Positions 1 to 6,100 of a stretch of 8,669 nt of DNA are shown here, piece by piece. The stretch covers positions 1 through 8,669 of the forward strand of contig JBNMHN010000054.1 of the NCBI GenBank assembly GCA_050872805.1, written 5' to 3'. The notes below the pieces were generated by a model. That model was not told the origin of the DNA, did no database searches, and saw only the letters and a program-made list of their open reading frames with translations. This DNA is from CAKVOD01 sp050872805 (GTDB lineage Bacteria > Bacillota > Clostridia > Christensenellales > UBA1242). Numbering within the stretch: position 1 is the first letter of the stretch; every line of letters starts with the position of its first letter. The position numbers and the translations under genes were made by a program.

Positions 1-50
1 ATATTATATATTTTCTTGTAATTGCACACACTACAAATGAAGATATAACT
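1..50 (+). promoter_or_regulatory. AT-rich upstream leader, possible promoter fragment
   Basis: This is the only non-coding stretch in the window. It is AT-rich, with a TATATT at 7-12 that could serve as a -10 box for the gene starting at 60. The matching -35 would lie outside the window, so this cannot be confirmed. A TATAAC at 44-49 also resembles a -10 box but sits directly against the ribosome-binding site, which would leave almost no leader, so I do not favour it. No riboswitch, operator or terminator hairpin is visible here. Confidence 0.25.
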
Positions 51-54
51 GGAG
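51..54 (+). promoter_or_regulatory. Shine-Dalgarno site (GGAG) for the giant lipoprotein
   Basis: GGAG lies five bases upstream of the ATG at 60, a standard spacing. It decides the start: the next in-frame ATGs (87 and 90) fall inside the hydrophobic core of the signal peptide and would remove its positively charged N-region. Confidence 0.85.
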
Positions 55-59
55 TTTTT

Positions 60-128
60 ATGAATAACAAATTTCTTTGTGTTTTAATGATGATAATTAC
101 CGCAACAGGCTTGCTCTTTGCTGGCTGC
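60..128 (+). other. Lipoprotein signal peptide and lipobox (Cys23)
   Basis: The N-terminus begins MNNKF, with a single Lys at residue 4, followed by a hydrophobic core over residues 5-20 and a lipobox FAGC ending at Cys23 (codon at 126-128). This fits signal peptidase II cleavage before Cys23 and diacylglyceryl attachment to it. The -3 residue is Phe where Leu is most usual, with Leu at -4, so it is a slightly atypical but acceptable lipobox. Gly24 and Asn25 follow. In a monoderm this would anchor the protein to the outer face of the cytoplasmic membrane. Confidence 0.85.
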
Positions 129-3100
129 GGCAACAAAGACCAGTACAAGCATATGCGGCTCATCGTCGAGCAGTCAAGCATTGAAATCACGCTTGAAGAG
201 GAAACAGATGTTCCTAGCGGCGGCGACGACACAACATCGGGCGACACAACCGACAATACGGGCGACACAACCGATAGCGCGGACGCCGAAACCCCGCCGA
301 ACATCGCATATCTCGACGCACATATCGAAAACAAAAACAGCAAACAGTCAAAGCGTATTTTGTTTGATATAGTCGACAAATCAATCGCGAAAATCGACGA
401 CTCATTGACAACGGTCAAGGACGACAAATACAGCGTCGCAATTAGAGCAATGAAAGCAGGCACAACCTATATCACGGTTATGTCGCTAGAAGGCAACAAG
501 ACCGAGCGCGTCAAACTGACCGTCATCGAAAGAATCACAGCAATGGCGTTTGACCCAAATTTGTCAATCGCAGTCGCAGTGGGCGAAACATATCAATTCA
601 ATACAAGCGCGCTTAACTACGAGCCAGTGACAACCAATCAAAAGGACGTCACATTTGCGCTTGAAAACCCTGTGGACGGCGTCACAATTACGCCAAGCGG
701 AACCCTTACAGTTGCATCGCAACCAGAAAATCCGCACGTCACAGTTGTTGCAACCAGCATCGCAAACCCAGAACTCACCGCAACAACTGATGTCTATATC
801 TACACAAAACTACAAGAAAGTGATATCCATATTCTAAACGCCGTCAGCGGCTTGGAAATCACGGATACGCTCACAATCGGTAAAAACTCCAACTACAACA
901 ATATAAATGTCAAAATCGCCATCGACGGCGGCGTGGACGAATATATGGCATACGCTCAAATCAGCGATATGAGCGCAATCAACGTAGCGCGCGCACAAGG
1001 CGTCGACAACCCAAATCTTGAGTTCAAACTCACAGGTATCGAACAATCAAAAGTAAAGGTTACCTTTAATGTCGGCATAGTAGGCTTTAGCACACAAACC
1101 TACATCTCAAAAACAATTGACGTCGAAATCGTCGACCTTGTCGAAACGCTGTACGTAAACGGCAGCAGCACAAGGACGGCGGTCACAGTGTTCGACCTAT
1201 ATAGCACAGGCGCCGAAACAATGTACGGAACAAAAGTTTTGGTCGAAGTTTCGCCAAGTAACGCAAATGTCAAAAACATAACATTCAGCGCAACGGGCGA
1301 AAACGCCGCAGCTCTCGATAAATTTGAGTTCTATACCTCAAACGGACAACCAATCAACAACATCTTGTCTTACTCAATGACAAATTCGGGCATATTCTAC
1401 ATAAAACTAAAGCAAGGCGACGCCTTTGAAGAATTTAATTGCCAATTAGTCGTCGAAGCAAACAGGGAGTTCAGTGAGGATGCCATTGTCACAAACACGC
1501 TCGACATTTCAGTCAAAAAAGGTATTACAAAAATCGCCTTTGAAAAGGAAGGGCAAAGCACATACGTCGACTTGACAGACGATGACTATAGGGAAATCAA
1601 GTACTACGTCAACGAAACGCTTGTCACAACCGAAACAATCAACACCGCGCTTGTAGGGTTTGATTTGACTTCAAACAGAATAATGATTCAAAAGTCAAAT
1701 ATAATTTCAGCCAAAAACGACGGCGGTCGATTGTTCATCAAACCACTATCAGTCGGCACAACAACGCTTTCGCTCCTCTCGCCTAACGGAATGACCGCTA
1801 CAACTACAATCGAAGTTGTTGTTCCAACGGACGATGTGGACGTTAACGTCAACTCAATTCTCTACAAAAACACAATCGCCAGCATCGAAAGAGATGAAAA
1901 CAACCTATTGACAAAAATCAATGCAAACGTCAATGGCGAATTTATGCTCAACATCGAAAAAACTGTCGCAAACGGCACAATCTGGAGTTTGAGTTTTGTT
2001 TCCAGCAACCCAACAGTCGCACTCGCGACAAACGCAGGACTTGTCCGCACGTTATATTCTGGTAGCGCAACAATCACAGTTTCATATAATTATGCAGTTC
2101 TTGACGAAGTTTCAGGCAACATAACAAAAGTGGAAGGCAAACAAGAAATCGAAATGTTTGTGTTCAAGCCAATCACAAAATTTGACATCGGCAAATCTAG
2201 CGCCAGCGTCTATGATATCAACACAGTCGGGTACTTTGACGCCCTCGAGTATAGCGCCGTCAAGTTTAATGTCCAAATGAACGAATGCTACACGGAAAAG
2301 AGTAGCATACGCTTGTATATTTGTGATGAAGCGTTTGACTTTGACACGTCCGCCGAGTCTTACACAATCGTCGGCTCAAACGGAATCTTGATTTATGACG
2401 GGAACGGCAACGGTACTTTCTACGGCAAAATCACAGGCGCCCTATATAGCGCGCAAGTCAAAATTGTGGCAGTTGTCACCGAATTTGACCGCCGATACAC
2501 AAGCATTTGTACGGTTACCGTCACAAAAGCGCCGCAAATGGTTGAGGACATTTCGATTTTGAACATCGACTCTTACACTCAATCGGGTTCAACTTACTAT
2601 TCAATGAACTTTAGGGCAGGGCTAGGGCTTGGCACGGACACTGACAACAACAAACAAATCGTCGCGTCCGCATTGCCAAAAAATGCAACCAACTCAAAAC
2701 TTTACTACTTTGCATATGACGACCTCACAAGCAATGTGACCGCATCTACGCCCGAAAGCGCAATCGTGCGCGTCACGCAAGATGGCGTCGTCTATCCGCT
2801 CTCAGTCGGCACTGCGCGCATACTTGTTGTTCCGCGCGACGAACTAAACGGCTTCGACGTCAACTCCGACTGCCTGCTTTCTATGAACGAAGTTTTGCTC
2901 AACTTGCAAAGATTGCAAAATGAGGGCAGCATAAAAAAGGTCAAAGAAATCATAGTCACAGTTTCGGACGGGACTATCAACAACCCTTATCAAATAAGCA
3001 GTGCTGCAGACTTTGTGAGCATTGCAACAGGTCTCAACGACCACTATGTTTTGACAAGGTCAATCGACCTCTCATCTGTTGTTTCGCTCAACTGCTTTGG

Positions 3101-6100
3101 TAGTAGTGCGCAACCGTTCACGGGCTCAATCAGCGGTAGATTCTACCTTGTAAAACCAAGCAACGAAATGCCAAACGGCGTCTATGTCGATAGTAAAATT
3201 TTCGGCATAAAGTTGATAAATAACAATATCGCAACAAGCGAAGGCGAGTATAACTATGGCTTGTTCGGCGTCGTCAACGGCAGTTTGAATGAGGACACGG
3301 GCGCAGTTCACCCAAGTTTTTCAAACCTAGCGCTTGAGTTTAACTCTGCGAACATTGCCACCCCACAAAACGGAAATACGGGCAACACAACCTACAATAT
3401 CGGGTTGCTCGCAGGCAAATTTAGCGGAACAATGAGAGATGTTAGTATAGCGGTTTACGACAAATGCGATGTAAATATAACTGCTTCAAACGGCATTGTC
3501 AATTTTGGCGCATTTGCTGCAAAAGCAAGTCAATATGAATATAAATTTATAAACCAAAACGACCAAGAAGAAGTGCGCACCTTCACAACACTGTTTGAAG
3601 ACTGCAAATTGTATGGCAGCGGAAGTATCAATCTAAAACTACAAACGAATGAATCAAATATTGGTGGCTTTGTCGGTGTTTTGGAAACAAACACTCAAAT
3701 CACAGGCAAATACGCTTTTGAAAACGACATAAATGACGAAAATGAACGCTTTGATTACACGTTCAACGGGCAAGAGAATGATTGCATTATAGCACTTACC
3801 GCAACAGATGATTCATCAAAAACAACATATGTCGTTGGCGGTGTCGTCGGCAAGAGTAGCGGCACAGTCGCAAATGTCGCAGTTTCTGGCAGCGTTTCAG
3901 TGGCAAACGGCACCAGCGTCGGTGGGGTTGTGGGTATCAACCTCGGCTCAATTAACGATGTTTATGCAGCCGCGCAAGTCGTCGGCAAGACAAATGTTGG
4001 CGGCATTGTCGGTACCAACGAAAAGACAATCAACACCGCAGTGTTTGAAAGTTATGAGGACGGCTCATCCTATGTCGTGGGTGAGGACGCAGTTGGCGGC
4101 GTCGTCGGCTTTAATAATGGCGGCGACATCACATTCGCGTCAAGCACATCGTTCATTTCAAGCGAAAACAAGTACGCAGTTCTCGGCAAGGGACGCGTTG
4201 GCGGACTTATCGGGGTAAGTGAAGGTGATGCGACAATTTCGCGCTCATATGCAAATACCAAAGTCGCAATCGACCCCGATAGTAATTACGCACAAAAAAT
4301 CGCGGGCGGACTCATCGGGCAAATTGCTGCAGGTACGCTTGAAAATACCTATTCTATCACTGACGTTTTGCAAACTGCAAAAGGTGAAGTAGTTCTCGGA
4401 GGCTTTATCGGGCAAAATACCGGCTCAATCACGTTGAGAACAAGTTATTCCGTCAGCAACCTGCAAAACTTTGTCGGTGTAAGTAGCGCCACGGTTTACG
4501 GCGGTAACAACTACTATGCAGGCAACGCAGGCAACGTCGGTGGGGCAGTCACGCAAAAAACAGCGGACGACCTCAAAAAGAGTGAGACATTTGGCGGGTG
4601 GGACTTTACCACTACATATAACAGGGACGATAACGTCAATGACGGTTATCCATATTTATTGTTTATAAAAAATAGCGAATTTGTGACAGTTGTGCCAACA
4701 AGTTTGGTAGTTTCAGTCAAAGATACAGTCGACAACTCATTTGTCAAAGTCGGTAAAAAACGCGCCTTGCTCCTCATTCAAAAGGAACTAAACAGCGAAC
4801 AAAACGACTATGCGCGCTTTGACATCGCAAATCTCATTAATTTGACAGTCGCACCTCAAACAAACCGCATTGTTCGCGTCAAAGCAACGGTCGTCGACGG
4901 TGCAAACGTCATAAAAATTGAGGGCGGCGAAATTGTTATCCTCAGTGAAGGTTACGCAAAAATCAAAATTAGTTCGCAACTCAATGAAATGGTTTATGAC
5001 GAGTTTGAAATCTACACAACATATGGTCTAAACTCATTTAGTAATGACATAAATGACGATATGAAGATTTTCCTTGATACGTCAAAAGAAATTAACTACA
5101 CCTTTGAAAACGGCAAAAATATCGTCGGGCAAAAATATGGTATCGCATACAAAAACTTGCTAGAATATGTCGACTTCAACTTTGAGGAAGTCGAAACAAT
5201 CGGCTCCGAGGACTACCACTTTGTCGACTACAACTATTCAAAGATTTTGAATGCTAAAGCAGTTGTCGAAAACAACGCAGTCATCGAATGCGCGTATATC
5301 AAAGCAAACTTTGGCGGCGAAATTGTCAAAGTTATGCTCCCGTGGACGGAAAACCAATTCAATGTCAACGTCTACAATGGGGCATCTAACCTTGAACTTA
5401 ACAAGAGTTTTTCAAGCATTTTGCCAAGTCAAACGGCACAAGTGACCGCAAACGTCACAACGGACGTCGATAGTGAAATTGTTTCAAAAATTGTCGTCAA
5501 ATCAAACGACGAAATTGTCGAAACCTACACTCTACAAGTCATTGAAAACGAAACACCGTCACTCGACACAATCAGCATTGAGTGCGACAGTGAAAACCCA
5601 AATCTAACGCTCACGCTAATCGACTTTAGTTTTGACGGCAGCCAAGTTCAAATGACATTTGAGTTTGCCGTATCTAGTGACTTATACAAGATTGAAAGCG
5701 CAAGAACATTTGACCTTGAGTTTGCAGTTGCGGATAAATTCACGAAGCAATACAATTTGCAAGTTTTGCCGCAAACTGTCGAAAAAATTTCAATGATTCA
5801 CTTCCCAGACGGCAACTTGCGTGAGGAAGAAGTCGCAATCGACCGCATTTCAAGCGGCGTATACGGCTTGATGAAAATTAATGTATATCCAAACTTCAGC
5901 CAAGTCGACTACATCGATATCACAAGTGATACAGTCGCAGGCGAACATATCACGTTCACGCAGTTTGTAGAACGCGGCGGTGACCTTGTCAAATTGTATC
6001 CTGACAATGTCCAAATCGAAAACGGAATTAGACTCCGCCTCGTCTCCTATCGTGGTGACGACGGCTACGTCTTTGACGGCAATTTGTATGTCAAAACGCT

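Larger units (their letters stand above)
300..2834 (+). other. Array of Ig-like beta-sandwich domains (residues 81-925)
   Basis: This stretch reads as consecutive domains of about 80-130 residues, almost entirely of alternating beta-strand pattern. Approximate borders by eye are residues 81-157, 158-250, 251-359, 360-487, 488-589, 595-702, 703-826 and 827-925. Several end in the characteristic Big_2 closing pattern of Gly-Thr/Ser followed by alternating hydrophobics, for example KAGTTYITV near residue 135 and SVGTTTLSLL near 570. The best individual matches are given as separate entries. Domains at about 251-487 and 703-826 are only Ig-like by pattern and may be something else. Such arrays typically act as spacers or adhesive stalks. 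No Ca-binding signature or transmembrane segment is evident. Confidence 0.6.

Noticed and set aside
214..411. Minus-strand and other-frame ORFs of 60-136 codons throughout the window (for example 118-372 +, 3808-4218 +, 6227-6523 - and 6907-7197 -)
   Set aside because: All lie inside the 2,870-codon frame, lack convincing ribosome-binding sites and have odd compositions (Arg/Cys/Leu or Ser/Thr/Gln-rich) typical of shadow translations. The long frame has a signal peptide and recognisable domains.
2838..2940. Dockerin-like segment (Asp/Asn-rich loop followed by a helix)
   Set aside because: Only one loose match without the paired Ca-binding loops expected of a dockerin, so I describe it only as a helical linker.
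3837..4320. Recurring ggcggcgtcgtcgg-like words, which could suggest a DNA-level repeat or CRISPR-like array
   Set aside because: They are the codons of the VGGVVG motif in GLUG rungs. Spacing is irregular, the copies are diverged and everything stays in frame, so this is a protein repeat.
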